From the NCBI RefSeq assembly GCF_900156375.1, contig NZ_FTNK01000005.1, positions 1 through 64,000 on the forward strand: a DNA stretch of 64,000 nucleotides, read 5' to 3'. Shown here one piece after another: positions 27,139 through 37,255 of the stretch. Within the stretch, counting starts at the first letter, position 1. Each line of letters begins with the position of its first letter. The DNA is from Paenibacillus macquariensis. Lineage in GTDB: Bacteria; Bacillota; Bacilli; Paenibacillales; Paenibacillaceae. The notes beneath the pieces are model-generated. The model did no database searches. It was not told the DNA's origin and worked only from the letters and a program-made list of their open reading frames with translations. The translations under genes were made by a program, and so were the position numbers.

Positions 27139-27897
27139 TTAAAAAATAGTGAACACAACTGCAATTCCTGTTCCAATTGCAAAAGCTGTCAGGAACGCCT
27201 CTGCTCCTCTAGATAACCCAGATACGAGATGCCCGGCCATTAAATCGCGTACTGCATTCGTTATAAGTAAACCAGGTACTAGCGGCATAACGGAGCCAAT
27301 GATAATCTTATCTAACGATTGTCCCATTCCTGCAGAGGTTAGAAAGAATGAGACGATTCCGATAAGGAAGGCCGCCACCAATTCGGCGAAAAATTTGACC
27401 TTTACTAAACGATGGAAATACACAAATGCGCAATAACCTAGTCCTCCACAAATCATACCCGGTATGAAATCAAGCCATCCCCCTTGAAACATGATCGTAA
27501 AGCAGCCACTTGCAATCGATGCCGCCATAATTTGAAACCCTATGGAGAAGGCGTGAGCCTCTATATCCACCTGATGGAGCATGGACTGTGCTTCCATAAC
27601 AGAAATTTCCCCGGTACTTAGCTGTCTTGAAATGGCATTCACAGCTACCACTTTTTGAAGATCCGTTGTTCGTTTCACAATTTGGATCAACTGAGCTGAT
27701 CCAGCCCTATCCAGTTGAAAAATGATTCCTGTAGGCGTCACGTAGCTGTTCGAGTTGGTAAATCCAAATGAGGCTGCTATACGTGACATCGTGTCCTCTA
27801 CACGATAGGTTTCTGCTCCGCTTTGGAGCATGATCTGACCTGCTAAGAGGCATACAGAAATGACTTCATGAGTCGGTTGCTCAAGCTTAATCTCCAA
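27139..27897 (-). CDS. Threonine/serine exporter ThrE domain protein (DUF1212, N-terminal half)
   Basis: 252 residues. A soluble N-terminal part has LLAGQIMLQSGAETYRVEDTMSRIA and YVTPTGIIFQLD, followed by five transmembrane helices from about residue 120, with GSVMPLVPGLLITNAVRDLMAGHLVSG split by a conserved Pro-Gly. This is the DUF1212/ThrE pattern. It forms a two-gene operon with the ThrE_2 gene. Confidence 0.9.
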   Translation of the reverse strand: MEIKLEQPTHEVISVCLLAGQIMLQSGAETYRVEDTMSRIAASFGFTNSNSYVTPTGIIFQLDRAGSAQLIQIVKRTTDLQKVVAVNAISRQLSTGEISVMEAQSMLHQVDIEAHAFSIGFQIMAASIASGCFTIMFQGGWLDFIPGMICGGLGYCAFVYFHRLVKVKFFAELVAAFLIGIVSFFLTSAGMGQSLDKIIIGSVMPLVPGLLITNAVRDLMAGHLVSGLSRGAEAFLTAFAIGTGIAVVFTIF

Positions 27898-28175
27898 GTC
27901 TAATCTTCTCCCCTAGGATGATATCAATTCTGCTAATGAAGAACATTTATTCCCAATTACAGAGCCATTATATCATGAGATAAATAAAAAGCGGAATACA
28001 TAAAACACAGGTGACATGTTTGGATATTTTGAATCCATTAGCGTGTAACTCCAATTGGCGTATCTGAAAGTTTATTTGTATTTTTTTTGGATAAAAGGCT
28101 AAAAGTACTTTACAACGTCACAATCATAGTGTACTATTTAGCTATGACAGTGACACTGATGCAGTGGAAGGAGAT
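27898..28175. other. Divergent spacer between thrE-like and gntR-like genes
   Basis: No gene. It contains the GntR-operon promoter at 28109-28137 and a run of nine T residues near 28080-28088. Confidence 0.5.
28109..28137 (+). promoter_or_regulatory. Sigma-A promoter and probable YtrA-type operator
   Basis: TTTACA (28109-28114), a 17-nt spacer and TACTAT (28132-28137). AGTGTA (28128-28133) overlaps the -10 box. CAGTGACACTG follows at 28148-28158. B. subtilis YtrA recognises an AGTGTA-type half site, so this region probably binds the GntR product encoded next. The inverted partner is imperfect. Confidence 0.55.
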
Positions 28176-28586
28176 ATGCCAATTGTGAGTATTGAATTTG
28201 ATAATAATATGCCGATCTATTTACAGATCATGAATTACATCAAGAGACAGATCGTAACAGGCACATTGAAGCCGGGAGACAAGATACTATCGGTTCGTGA
28301 ATTAGCAGCTGAATTGCAGATTAATCCGAATACGATTCAGCGCACATTTCAGGAACTAGAGCGTGAAGAGATTGTAGAGACGAGACGTGGTCTCGGAAGA
28401 TACGTGACAAGTGAGGAATCTAAAATTATGGAGATTAAGAAGGAAATGGCAGGCGCATTGTTAGATCAATTTATTAACGGTATGAAGGAACTTGGATTTG
28501 CAAATCAAGACATTGTATCGATTGTTGCTGAAGCGGTAACGCAAAGCCCTGAACTAGGCCAAGAGAGAGGAGTGAATCCAACGTGA
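28176..28586 (+). CDS. GntR-family regulator, YtrA subfamily
   Basis: Short regulator of 136 residues with an N-terminal winged helix (PIYLQIMNYIKRQIVTG; ELAAELQINPNTIQRTFQELE) and only a small C-terminal dimerisation tail, as in YtrA. Such proteins repress their own ABC-transporter operon. The ATG at 28176 lies close to AAGGAG (28168-28173); a GTG at 28164 lacks a ribosome site. Its stop overlaps the ATPase start. Confidence 0.9.
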   Translation: MPIVSIEFDNNMPIYLQIMNYIKRQIVTGTLKPGDKILSVRELAAELQINPNTIQRTFQELEREEIVETRRGLGRYVTSEESKIMEIKKEMAGALLDQFINGMKELGFANQDIVSIVAEAVTQSPELGQERGVNPT

Positions 28587-29281
28587 GTAGCTTATTACAA
28601 ATGAATGGTATAACCAAATCTTACGGTTCCAAGACTGCATTAAATGACGTATCTCTAGAGATTGGACCGGGAAAGATCGTAGGACTTCTTGGGAGCAATG
28701 GAAGCGGGAAAAGTACGCTCATGAAGATGGTCACAGGGTTGTTACAACCAACCAGAGGAACATTAACTGTTGCTGGATTACCTGTAGGACTGAAGAGTAA
28801 AGCGTTAGTGTCCTTCATGCCGGATAGACCTTTGACAGAATCATGGATGAAAGTGCGAGATGCCATTACCTTCTTTCAAGATTTCTATGACGATTTCGAT
28901 ATTGTGAAAGCTCGAGAAATGCTTCAATTCATGAAGATAAATGAAAGTGATCGTGTCAGCGTATTGTCGAAGGGGATGAATGAACGGTTACAGCTCACGT
29001 TAGCATTATCACGTGATGCGAAGCTCTATTTACTTGATGAGCCGATTGGTGGAGTAGATCCGGTCGCCCGAGGTAAAATATTAGATGCTATCGTAGAGTA
29101 CTACAACGAAGACAGTAGCATCATTATCTCTACACACCTTGTGCGTGATATTGAGCGGATCTTTGATGAAGTGGTCTTCATCCGCGAAGGTGAAATTGTC
29201 ATGCATGAAGAAGTAGAGAATTTACGGATCAAATATGGAAAAAGTGTAGATGACATGTTTAAAGAGGTGTATGCAGAATGA
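28583..29281 (+). CDS. ABC transporter ATP-binding protein (YtrB-like)
   Basis: 232 residues with Walker A GSNGSGKST, signature LSKGMNERL, Walker B LYLLDEPIGGVD and switch His in ISTHLVRDIE. The signature Lys in place of Gly-Gly is common in this branch. It starts at GTG 28583, overlapping the GntR stop, with GAGAGGAG upstream. It partners the membrane protein encoded next. The substrate is unknown; relatives respond to cell-wall antibiotics. Confidence 0.9.
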   Translation: MSSLLQMNGITKSYGSKTALNDVSLEIGPGKIVGLLGSNGSGKSTLMKMVTGLLQPTRGTLTVAGLPVGLKSKALVSFMPDRPLTESWMKVRDAITFFQDFYDDFDIVKAREMLQFMKINESDRVSVLSKGMNERLQLTLALSRDAKLYLLDEPIGGVDPVARGKILDAIVEYYNEDSSIIISTHLVRDIERIFDEVVFIREGEIVMHEEVENLRIKYGKSVDDMFKEVYAE

Positions 29282-30027
29282 TGAAATTGTTGAAATATGA
29301 CTTTAAGCGAAATGGTGCGAAGCTATTAGGCGTTGCTGTTGTACTCATTCTTGCCCAGTTATCGATAATGCTATTAATTAATAACATTACGCTGATAACA
29401 GTGTTTAGTATGCTTGCTTATATGATCGCTGGAGTGATTTTGTTTATAACACCGATCCGCACCTATAGTTATAATCTTAAAGCCTATCACCGTAAATTAT
29501 TACCTGTTCATTCATTGAAGACTATTATTTCACCTATCGCGATGGGATTTATATGTTTGCTGATATTGGGCCTTATTATGCTCATTCACGGATATGTATA
29601 CCTTACGGTTTATGAAAATACACGCATATTTGACATCATTAAAATGTATCCTATGGATACGATAATGTCACTGTTATCTGCATGTTGGATTATGATTAAT
29701 ATGCTTATTACGATCTTTTTAGCGATTACTATTGCTACTAGTATTCGTAGTAAGGGTAGCTTTTGGATCGGAATTGTGGTCTTTTTCATTATCGTGAATG
29801 GGTTATCTTGGATAGAAAATCTGTTTTTTGGAGAGTCCCAATGGGGGATATTCCAAATTTTCTCGGATGAATCTAATTCTGCAGTGGATGGTATAGTAAC
29901 AAATGTGAATTACAATCCGTCATCTCTTACTGGAGGAATGATAGGATCATTCATCTTTGAGTTAGTATGCTCCGTAGCTTTCTTGTATATTATGGTGAAA
30001 CTTATTGATCGGAAAGTAGAAGCATAA
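29278..30027 (+). CDS. ABC transporter membrane protein, ABC-2 type
   Basis: 249 residues with six predicted transmembrane segments (about 15-33, 40-57, 80-103, 130-155, 158-180 and 218-240). It starts at ATG 29278, overlapping the ATPase stop by 4 nt, and completes the three-gene gntR-ABC operon. There is no sequence feature that tells the substrate. Confidence 0.85.
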   Translation: MMKLLKYDFKRNGAKLLGVAVVLILAQLSIMLLINNITLITVFSMLAYMIAGVILFITPIRTYSYNLKAYHRKLLPVHSLKTIISPIAMGFICLLILGLIMLIHGYVYLTVYENTRIFDIIKMYPMDTIMSLLSACWIMINMLITIFLAITIATSIRSKGSFWIGIVVFFIIVNGLSWIENLFFGESQWGIFQIFSDESNSAVDGIVTNVNYNPSSLTGGMIGSFIFELVCSVAFLYIMVKLIDRKVEA

Positions 30028-30054
30028 TAAGAGAAGTGAAAGTATGATAAATGG

Positions 30055-30098
30055 CCTTATACGCAGTTAATTTGCGTATAAGGTTATTTTTTTATTTT
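30055..30098 (+). terminator. Terminator of the GntR-ABC operon
   Basis: CCTTATACGCA pairs with TGCGTATAAGG (11 bp) over 7 nt, followed by TTATTTTTTTATTTT. Confidence 0.9.
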
Positions 30099-30291
30099 CA
30101 TTTAGGCCTCGATATGACTCAACTAATTAGAGAAAAGTGCATTCGTGGTACGACTTAGCACAGTCCGTGGTCTAGAGATTCAAGTAAGATAGGAGTAGAA
30201 TAGTACCTAATGTTACCAATCTTGAAGGAACTCTTTCATATAACTTAAGAGTAGTAAGGTACATAAGGGTGTTGTGAAAGGATGTGTGACC

Positions 30292-31482
30292 ATGTCATAT
30301 TCTTGGAAACGTAATTTAGTTGTCCTTTGGTTAGGGGTCTTCTTTTGTAGTACAGCGTATTCTATTTCAATCCCCTTTCTGCCCATATTTCTGAACACAG
30401 AACTTGGTGTGGAAACAAATATTGAGATTTGGTCAGGATTGGCGTTCGGTATTACATTTCTAGCTAGTGCGTTAATTTCCCCATTTTGGGGTTCTCTAGC
30501 AGATAAATACGGTCGTAAACCCATGCTGATACGCTCGGGCTTCAGTCTTGCGGCATTATATTTATTAAATTATTTCGTTACAGATCCATATTGGTTCTTA
30601 GTCGTGAGAATTCTACAGGGGTTATTAGCTGGATTCGTACCTGCTGCGATAGCTATGGTAGCAACGAATACACCGGAGGAAAAGACAGGTTATGCATTAG
30701 GGATCATGTCTACTTCTGGAGCAACGGGTAGTATTATTGGACCACTCATTGGAGGTTTTGTAAGTCATTATTACGGGAACAGGAATGCTTTTCTGTTCTC
30801 AAGTATCATTGTGTTAGTCTCCGCACTTATTGCAACTTTGTTTGCGAAAGAACATAATTTCGATCGGACTGCTGTTCGTTCTCATGTAAGAGATGATCTT
30901 AAGATGGCAGCGAAGAATAGTACATTCATGACACTGATGGGGCTCGTATTCATCACAACGTTCTCGGTGATGATCTTAGAACCTCTCATTACGGTCTATG
31001 TTATGGAGATGGGGGTCACGAAGGCCAATGCTTCGCGTACCTCAGGTATTATTTTCTCGGCGGTTGGTATTGCAACAATTATCATGGCTCCTCAGTGGGC
31101 GAAAATAGGTAGACGGATTGGGTACGGAAAAGTATTATTTCTTGGCTTAATCGGCGGCGGATTGGGGAATTTATTGCAGTTTTTTGTGACAGGTTATATC
31201 GGATTTGGTGTGCTTCGATTTGGTTATGGGCTGTTCTTTGCAGCTGTATATCCCACGATCAATGCAATGATTGTAAACGTGACAGATTCGAACTTCCGGG
31301 GTAGGGCATTCGGACTGAATCAATCCGTCTCCCAGATGGCAACAATGGCAGGGCCTATTATTGGCGGATTGTTAGGGGCATGGATGCCTATCCGGTGGAT
31401 ATTTATTATTAATGGATTGGCACTGATCGGATCTGCTCTGCTTGTGAGATCAAAGATGTTAGAACGGCAAGTGGACGTATAA
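30292..31482 (+). CDS. MFS transporter, probable drug exporter
   Basis: 396 residues with 12 transmembrane helices. Motif A is GSLADKYGRKPML at about residue 66, and the helix 5 region reads IMSTSGATGSIIGPLIGG, typical of DHA1 drug:H+ antiporters (MdtG/TetA-like). The frame opens at GTG 30274. The ATG at 30292 has AAAGGAT about 9 nt upstream. Monocistronic. The substrate cannot be read from sequence. Confidence 0.88.
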   Translation: MSYSWKRNLVVLWLGVFFCSTAYSISIPFLPIFLNTELGVETNIEIWSGLAFGITFLASALISPFWGSLADKYGRKPMLIRSGFSLAALYLLNYFVTDPYWFLVVRILQGLLAGFVPAAIAMVATNTPEEKTGYALGIMSTSGATGSIIGPLIGGFVSHYYGNRNAFLFSSIIVLVSALIATLFAKEHNFDRTAVRSHVRDDLKMAAKNSTFMTLMGLVFITTFSVMILEPLITVYVMEMGVTKANASRTSGIIFSAVGIATIIMAPQWAKIGRRIGYGKVLFLGLIGGGLGNLLQFFVTGYIGFGVLRFGYGLFFAAVYPTINAMIVNVTDSNFRGRAFGLNQSVSQMATMAGPIIGGLLGAWMPIRWIFIINGLALIGSALLVRSKMLERQVDV

Positions 31483-31483
31483 A

Positions 31484-31533
31484 AATACAAACAGCCTCGA
31501 ACGCGTTATATCTCGCGATCGAGGCTGTTGTAT
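31484..31533. terminator. Bidirectional terminator between MFS and chemoreceptor genes
   Basis: ACAGCCTCG (31491-31499) pairs with CGAGGCTGT (31520-31528), with a second CGCG/CGCG inner pair and A/T-rich flanks on both sides. Confidence 0.75.
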
Positions 31534-31552
31534 TATAACCGTATGATTGAAG

Positions 31553-33289
31553 TTACAGCGTAAAAGAGGATGTGTTGTTCTTCAAGCTTGTTGATGTATT
31601 TTTTAAAGTATGGGTAAGTTCATATAATTGATCAGATATTTCGTTCTGACCTTGAGAAATTCCACTTACAAGTTGCATACGCGTATTTACATCAGAAGAT
31701 GAGGTGGATAGTGTCTCAACCGAAGTAACGATATTACTCATGCTCGTAGAAATCTCGCCTATGGCTAGCGTAATTTCGCTAACTTGATCAGCTAGGACGG
31801 AACTCTGCGATTCCAACTCTTGGAATGTGGTGCTGGACTTCTCAGAAATATCCTTCGTTTCCTGAATGACGCTTGAGAAGGTAGCTAGACTTTGACCACA
31901 GGATGTCATATTAGAATGGATAAGAACTAAGTCTGAATTAATCTCCTCAGACAGCGATTTGGTATTCTCCGATAGTTTACGAATTTCGTCAGCAACTACG
32001 GCAAAACCTCTTCCATGTTCACCAGCTCTCGCTGCTTCAATCGAAGCATTCAAGGACAATAGATTAGTCTGGGTATTCACATCTTGAATACCAGAAAGGG
32101 TATGCTCGATATGGTTATACCGCTCGGACATGGTATCAAACACCTTCATTAGCTGTTCGAACTCAATTCCCGTCCGATCAACTAAATTAACGACTTCAGT
32201 CATGTGCCCAACGCCAATATGTGATGAAGCTTTCATCAATTGCATGTTGTCATTAATATATTCACTGGATGCCGCGATTTGTTGAGAACTAGCAGATACT
32301 TGCTCGGTTACTGCAGATATAGACGTAGTCTCGTCAAGCTGAGATAAGAGTACTGGTGCGCTGTTATCAATTTCCTTCTTCACTGTAACGGAGGCCTCTT
32401 TGTTATCTTGAGCAATGCCTTCCATACGTTGAGATATATCCATGACATTGTTACTAATATCAAGGGTGGATTGAATAGTAGTCCTAAGATTGGCTCCCAT
32501 CATAGAGAGTTTCTGATCTATTGTGCCAAATTCATCTTCACGCATGAAACTACCTTCATACGTGAAATCACTATTATGATAGGAATCAATACGCTTCATG
32601 ATGTCTGATAGTCCCTTTCGAATTCTAGTAATGAACTGCATAATCATAAAGAACGGTATAATGATAAGGAGTGCACTAGTAACATAAATGGTAATGTTTA
32701 CTTGAGATATATTCTGGCTAAGACGAGTCTGATTTTTTTGTAACACGTTCCGGAATTCGTCATTTATTGTGGACTTACTATAGGATAATACGGAAGAGTA
32801 GGTACTCATGAGCTTCTGTTTTAATAAGCTCTTTTCGAAGTCCTCTAGGTCAGGTGTTATCCGTGGATGGACATCAACCATGGTACCATAGACCATTTTC
32901 AAAACATTGACATAATGCACAAACTTACCTTCCGGTAAATTCAAGTACTTGTCGAAAGCATTGAATTGTAAAGTTAGAGATTCCATATCCTTAGGGAGGG
33001 CTGCAATATCCTCCACTATAGTTTCCTTATGTTCTTTGTTTCCTGTCTCCAATATATCGATCATCCATATTAGATCCCGCTGCATTTTATCGGCTACTTC
33101 CACGTAACCTTTTTCTTGCTGAGTTGCATATTCTGAATCCTTTATACTCTGTGATACTGCTCGGTTGGATACAATATTGCTGGTTGTTGCTCCAACACTT
33201 ACCAAGGTTATGACTACTAACATCAAGATAAGTTGTTGGGTAATGGTTCGATTCTTTCGGTAACTTAATATTTTTTTGAAAAAATTCAT
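31553..33289 (-). CDS. Methyl-accepting chemotaxis protein
   Basis: 578 residues. One transmembrane helix at about 17-38, an extracellular four-helix-type sensor (about 39-200), a second helix (about 201-220), a HAMP region, then a cytoplasmic signalling hairpin. The tip region is [19 protein letters not shown] followed by [16 protein letters not shown], the invariant MCP tip. Its ligand is unknown. No C-terminal methylation-enzyme tethering pentapeptide. A single gene, divergent from glgC. Confidence 0.93.
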   Translation of the reverse strand: MNFFKKILSYRKNRTITQQLILMLVVITLVSVGATTSNIVSNRAVSQSIKDSEYATQQEKGYVEVADKMQRDLIWMIDILETGNKEHKETIVEDIAALPKDMESLTLQFNAFDKYLNLPEGKFVHYVNVLKMVYGTMVDVHPRITPDLEDFEKSLLKQKLMSTYSSVLSYSKSTINDEFRNVLQKNQTRLSQNISQVNITIYVTSALLIIIPFFMIMQFITRIRKGLSDIMKRIDSYHNSDFTYEGSFMREDEFGTIDQKLSMMGANLRTTIQSTLDISNNVMDISQRMEGIAQDNKEASVTVKKEIDNSAPVLLSQLDETTSISAVTEQVSASSQQIAASSEYINDNMQLMKASSHIGVGHMTEVVNLVDRTGIEFEQLMKVFDTMSERYNHIEHTLSGIQDVNTQTNLLSLNASIEAARAGEHGRGFAVVADEIRKLSENTKSLSEEINSDLVLIHSNMTSCGQSLATFSSVIQETKDISEKSSTTFQELESQSSVLADQVSEITLAIGEISTSMSNIVTSVETLSTSSSDVNTRMQLVSGISQGQNEISDQLYELTHTLKNTSTSLKNNTSSFTL

Positions 33290-33574
33290 GCGTGTCTCTC
33301 TCCCTTATATATGTCTGTCTTATTACTATCGGAATAATAGGCGGAAAATTGTAATTGTATTGTGAGATTACTGCGGAAAACAACCACTAGCAGACATATT
33401 CTTGTCCGATTTTTCATATGGATAGAATGAACTAAGAGGAATTTAATTCTAAAAACCAGTAATATATTTCCTATGAAGCCCCGCGTTATTATCTCATTAG
33501 TTAGTTCATGAAGGCACTCAGACGGCGGAGACAAGCTGTGAAGAGAGCCATTTCTTGAGAGGGAGGGTCATGTC

Positions 33575-34744
33575 ATGAAGAATAAAGAATGCATAGCGAT
33601 GTTATTAGCTGGAGGCGAAGGGAAACGGTTAGGAAAGCTTACGAAAAAGATAGCTAAACCTGCCGTTTTTTTTGGCGGTAAATATCGGATTATCGATTTC
33701 ACTCTTAGTAATTGTACGAATTCTGGTATAGATACCGTTGGTGTACTAACGCAATATCATCCTCTAGTATTGAATCACTATATTGGCATTGGGAAACCGT
33801 GGGATTTAGATCGGAAAGAAGGCGGCGTGTCTATTCTACCTCCATTCATCAAGCGAAAGGGTGGCGATTGGTACAAGGGGACCGCAGATGCCATTTATCA
33901 GAACATGGACTATATTAAACAATACAATCCTGAATACGTCCTCATCATATCGGGTGATCATATTTATAAAATGGACTACGAGCGTATGTTGCGTTTTCAT
34001 AAAGAACAGAAGTCAGATGCAACGATTGCAGTCATTGAAGTGAAGTGGAAAGAAGTGAATCGATTCGGAATATTAAGTGTCGATGATAACCACAGAGTGA
34101 CTGATTTCCAAGAAAAACCGGAAGAGACGACAAGTAATCTCGCTTCTATGGGGGTGTACATTTACACCTGGAAGGTACTCAAACAATACTTGGAGAATGA
34201 TGCAGCTCAATCGAAATCAAGTCATGATTTTGGTAAAGATATTATCCCTGCGATGTTAAATGATGGTATACAGTTAACGGCCTATCCTTTTGATGGATAC
34301 TGGAAGGATGTTGGGACCATTGATAGCTTATGGGAAGCGAATATGGATTTATTAGATGAGGAGACGACATTGAATCTAAATGATCGTAAATGGCGCATCT
34401 ATTCTCTCAATCCGAATCAACCGCCTCAATATATCGCGGCTTCCGCAGTCATTTCAAATTCCCTTGTAAATGAAGGTTGTATGGTATTTGGGGAAGTAAG
34501 GCATTCGGTCTTGTTCTATGGGGTAGAGATTGGACAAGGAAGTGTCATTATCGACTCTGTTATTATGCCTAATGCCAAGATTGGAAATAATGTCACGATC
34601 TACAAAGCGATCGTAGGTGAAGGGTCCATTATTGGGGATGGAAGTGTCGTGGGTTCACCTGATAGTAATGAAGTTACGTTAGTAGGTAACCATGAATCTA
34701 TACCTTCCGAATTCTTATCCGTAAAGGAGCAGATGGGGATATGA
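33575..34744 (+). CDS. glgC: Glucose-1-phosphate adenylyltransferase
   Basis: Makes ADP-glucose for glycogen synthesis. The nucleotidyltransferase start [20 protein letters not shown], the [11 protein letters not shown] stretch, and [13 protein letters not shown] and [14 protein letters not shown] are all present. The C-terminal left-handed beta-helix follows (about 290-370). 389 residues, normal for Firmicute GlgC. GGGAGGG lies 7 nt before the ATG. It overlaps glgD by 4 nt. Confidence 0.95.
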   Translation: MKNKECIAMLLAGGEGKRLGKLTKKIAKPAVFFGGKYRIIDFTLSNCTNSGIDTVGVLTQYHPLVLNHYIGIGKPWDLDRKEGGVSILPPFIKRKGGDWYKGTADAIYQNMDYIKQYNPEYVLIISGDHIYKMDYERMLRFHKEQKSDATIAVIEVKWKEVNRFGILSVDDNHRVTDFQEKPEETTSNLASMGVYIYTWKVLKQYLENDAAQSKSSHDFGKDIIPAMLNDGIQLTAYPFDGYWKDVGTIDSLWEANMDLLDEETTLNLNDRKWRIYSLNPNQPPQYIAASAVISNSLVNEGCMVFGEVRHSVLFYGVEIGQGSVIIDSVIMPNAKIGNNVTIYKAIVGEGSIIGDGSVVGSPDSNEVTLVGNHESIPSEFLSVKEQMGI

Positions 34745-35844
34745 AGAATGTAATGGGCATAATAAATATGGTAAATGAGCCAGATCAATTGGAAGAACTT
34801 ACGTACCATCGTAATATTGCATCTGTTCCATTTGCTGGGCGGTACCGTCTAATTGACTTTATTTTATCAAGCATGGTTAATTCAGGGATTACAAATGTTG
34901 GCATATTCACCCACACGAAATATCGTTCATTAATGGATCATTTAGGATCCGGGAAAGAATGGGATTTAGATCGCAAGCGTTCTGGACTCTTTATTCTACC
35001 TCCTATGAAAGAAGGGTTGGATCCAACCAACGGTGATTTGCAAACGCTAAATGCCCATAGGGATTATTTACATCGGAGTAGTGAGGAGTACGTATTGATT
35101 TCTCGCAGCTACATGGTATGTAACATCGACTTCAATGGATTACAGGAATTTCACAATGATAATAAATCGGACATCACAGTGGTATATAAAGAAACGAATG
35201 ATATCGATTCATTCTCTACACGGATTGGGATGGATGATCGTGGTAGAGTAACTTCGATGTGGGAACCGAATGCATCTCCGTATGGAAATAAAGTATCAAT
35301 GGAAATGTTTTTTCTGAAGAAAAGTCTACTGCTAGATTTAATAGAAACCTCCTTGGCGGAAGGTCATCATAGCCTCATGAAGGACGCGATCCGCGCCAAT
35401 ATCGGTCGATTAAATATATATGGATATGCGTATCAAGGTTATTTAGGCATTATTAATACACTGAACAGCTATTACAGGCATAGTATGAATCTTTTGAATC
35501 CGAACGTGTGGAGAGAGTTATTCTTTAAGCCTGGCCTTATTTATACGAAGATCAAGGATGAGGCACCCACCCGACATATTGATGGCGGTCATACAAGTAA
35601 CGCTATGGTGGCAAATGGATGTGTGATAGAAGGAAGCGTTACGAACTCCATTCTTTTTCGTGGGGTACACATATGTAAAGGCGCGACCGTGAGAAATAGT
35701 ATTATCATGCAAAATGGAGTGATCCACGAGAATACCTCAATCGAACATGCTATTATCGATAAAGATGTTGTTGTAAAAGCAGATAGAACGTTAATTGGAC
35801 ATGAACGAGCGCCCTTTATTGTTGTGAAGAGGAAAGTGATTTAA
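34741..35844 (+). CDS. glgD: GlgD, regulatory subunit of ADP-glucose pyrophosphorylase
   Basis: 367 residues, homologous to GlgC, but the catalytic N-terminal glycine-rich loop has decayed ([19 protein letters not shown]). The fold residues [20 protein letters not shown] and the C-terminal hexapeptide helix remain. In Firmicutes GlgCD forms a heterotetramer with GlgC catalytic. Start overlaps glgC (ATGA). A terminator follows. No glgA, glgB or glgP is adjacent. Confidence 0.94.
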   Translation: MKNVMGIINMVNEPDQLEELTYHRNIASVPFAGRYRLIDFILSSMVNSGITNVGIFTHTKYRSLMDHLGSGKEWDLDRKRSGLFILPPMKEGLDPTNGDLQTLNAHRDYLHRSSEEYVLISRSYMVCNIDFNGLQEFHNDNKSDITVVYKETNDIDSFSTRIGMDDRGRVTSMWEPNASPYGNKVSMEMFFLKKSLLLDLIETSLAEGHHSLMKDAIRANIGRLNIYGYAYQGYLGIINTLNSYYRHSMNLLNPNVWRELFFKPGLIYTKIKDEAPTRHIDGGHTSNAMVANGCVIEGSVTNSILFRGVHICKGATVRNSIIMQNGVIHENTSIEHAIIDKDVVVKADRTLIGHERAPFIVVKRKVI

Positions 35845-35866
35845 TTGGAGATTTGAAACAATAGAG

Positions 35867-35910
35867 CCACCTACTTGAAGACGTCATTGTCTTTGAATAG
35901 GTGGTTTGTT
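35867..35910 (+). terminator. Terminator of glgCD
   Basis: CCACCTA (35867-35873) pairs with TAGGTGG (35898-35904), with an inner AAGAC/GTCTT pair and a modest T-rich end. Confidence 0.7.
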
Positions 35911-35954
35911 ACGATAGATATTAATGTCTCTTTATCTGAAGCGGGAGGTTCGTT

Positions 35955-36467
35955 ATGTTTGAAATACCAGATCATTTAGATTATGGTCTATCCATCATAT
36001 TTATCGGATTTAACCCAAGTCTGCGTTCAGGAGAAGTGGGTCATCATTATGCTAATCCTCGGAATAATTTCTGGAGAATTCTTCAACGATCAGAGTTAAC
36101 GCCCCGACTGTATGAGGCTTATGAGGACCAGGATCTGCTCAATTTAGGGTATGGATTCACCAATATTGTATCTCGGCCCACACGCGGTATGGATGATATA
36201 ACACGTGAAGAATATGCAGAGGGGCGCAAGATTCTCCATGCTAAATTGAGCAAGTATCGGCCGAAAGTGGCTTGTTTCGTAGGTAAAGGGGTATATACAG
36301 AATATAGCCGTACGTCTAAGGTGGATTGGGGATTCCAATCGGAATCCGTTGTGGAGGATATCTATGAGTTTGTTGCTCCTTCATCGAGTGGTCTTGTACG
36401 GATGCCTATGGATGAGATCATCGGAATATATGAGCAACTTAAGCTGTTCATATCTGAAGGATTGTAG
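35955..36467 (+). CDS. mug: Mismatch-specific uracil-DNA glycosylase (Mug/TDG-type)
   Basis: 170 residues. The active-site motif GFNPSLRSGEVGHHYANP followed by NNFW matches the Mug family (GxNPG-S...GHHFA-P-N-FW), with the catalytic Asn in the FNPS segment. The second motif is PSSSGLVR. It removes uracil or thymine from G mismatches. GGGAGG lies 6 nt before the ATG. Single gene. Confidence 0.88.
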   Translation: MFEIPDHLDYGLSIIFIGFNPSLRSGEVGHHYANPRNNFWRILQRSELTPRLYEAYEDQDLLNLGYGFTNIVSRPTRGMDDITREEYAEGRKILHAKLSKYRPKVACFVGKGVYTEYSRTSKVDWGFQSESVVEDIYEFVAPSSSGLVRMPMDEIIGIYEQLKLFISEGL

Positions 36468-36640
36468 ATAAGCGGCTTACCTAATTGAATAGGTGATATA
36501 TACAGAGAGAGTTTCCAGTTTCCAGTTTCCATTAAGATAGGTCATACCAAAGTAGACGTACTATAAGTCTTTTGTTAGAATAATGATGCATCTTAGAATG
36601 ATACAGCTTCGTAGGATGAAATTGAAAGGTGAGATCAATA

Positions 36641-37081
36641 ATGGTAAAAGAACGCATGACGGGATCACCCGAGTACAAATCATTTGGTCTTGCTGTACAG
36701 GCACTAGTAGTACTGGCTAATCATCAAGGAGATACTTGTCCTAGCTGTTATATTGCAGAGAGTTTACATTCAGAAGCCACTTTGTTAAGACGTATACTAG
36801 CTAATCTGGTGCGTGAGAATATACTAGAGACACGTGAAGGTAGAGAAGGTGGTTATCGGCTGAAAATAGACCCTGCATTACTTACCCTAGCTGAGGTATA
36901 TAGAGCACTTGATGTCGGAGAAGCACAGTTCAAAACGATGCTTCATACGACGTGCGAGAATGAATTAGGGATACAGCTTAGAGCCGATTTCACAAAAATA
37001 TTGGGTGAAATGGATCAAAGCATACTAGATACATTGGATAACTACACTATCGCAGATCTGGCGCAAAAAGAAGGGTGTTGA
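36641..37081 (+). CDS. Rrf2-family transcriptional regulator
   Basis: 146 residues. A winged helix (residues about 10-75) includes SFGLAVQALVVLA, HSEATLLRRILANLVRENILETREGREGGYRL, the Rrf2 wing signature. Cysteines are at TCPSC (N-terminal half), TTCEN near residue 105 and the C-terminal residue. This is not the standard three-Cys iron-sulfur spacing, so redox sensing by thiols is possible, as in YwnA/CymR-like members. ATG 36641 follows AAAGGTGA. It probably controls the downstream nitroreductase through the ACTGTGC repeats. Confidence 0.9.
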   Translation: MVKERMTGSPEYKSFGLAVQALVVLANHQGDTCPSCYIAESLHSEATLLRRILANLVRENILETREGREGGYRLKIDPALLTLAEVYRALDVGEAQFKTMLHTTCENELGIQLRADFTKILGEMDQSILDTLDNYTIADLAQKEGC

Positions 37082-37104
37082 CAAGTGTCATTTCTTTGAA
37101 TTAT

Positions 37105-37127
37105 ACTGTGCAATATAAATTCACAGT
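37105..37127 (+). promoter_or_regulatory. Inverted repeat ACTGTG-N11-CACAGT
   Basis: A perfect 6-bp inverted repeat 24 nt after the Rrf2 gene. Its left arm, with the following bases (ACTGTGC, then ATATA), recurs at 37194. Probably an operator site. Confidence 0.5.
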
Positions 37128-37193
37128 TCATGAAGAAGTATCTGATGAACACGTTATTGTAACAGAATGAATCAGAGATTTTTTTTGGTTTTA

Positions 37194-37221
37194 ACTGTGC
37201 GTATATTTACGCAGATATAGT
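37194..37221 (+). promoter_or_regulatory. Second ACTGTGC-type operator overlapping the nitroreductase promoter
   Basis: ACTGTGCGTA-TATT-TACGCAG (37194-37213 region) contains TGCGTA/TACGCA as a palindrome. It overlaps a likely promoter whose -10 is TATAGT (37216-37221). A repressor here would block the nitroreductase gene. Confidence 0.5.
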
Positions 37222-37255
37222 AGAAGAGTTTAAAATTGGATATGGAGGAAATACA

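Noticed and set aside
36509..36531. Three copies of TTTCCAG-type repeat upstream of the Rrf2 gene
   Set aside because: Too short and too simple to treat as a regulatory array; no partner sites.
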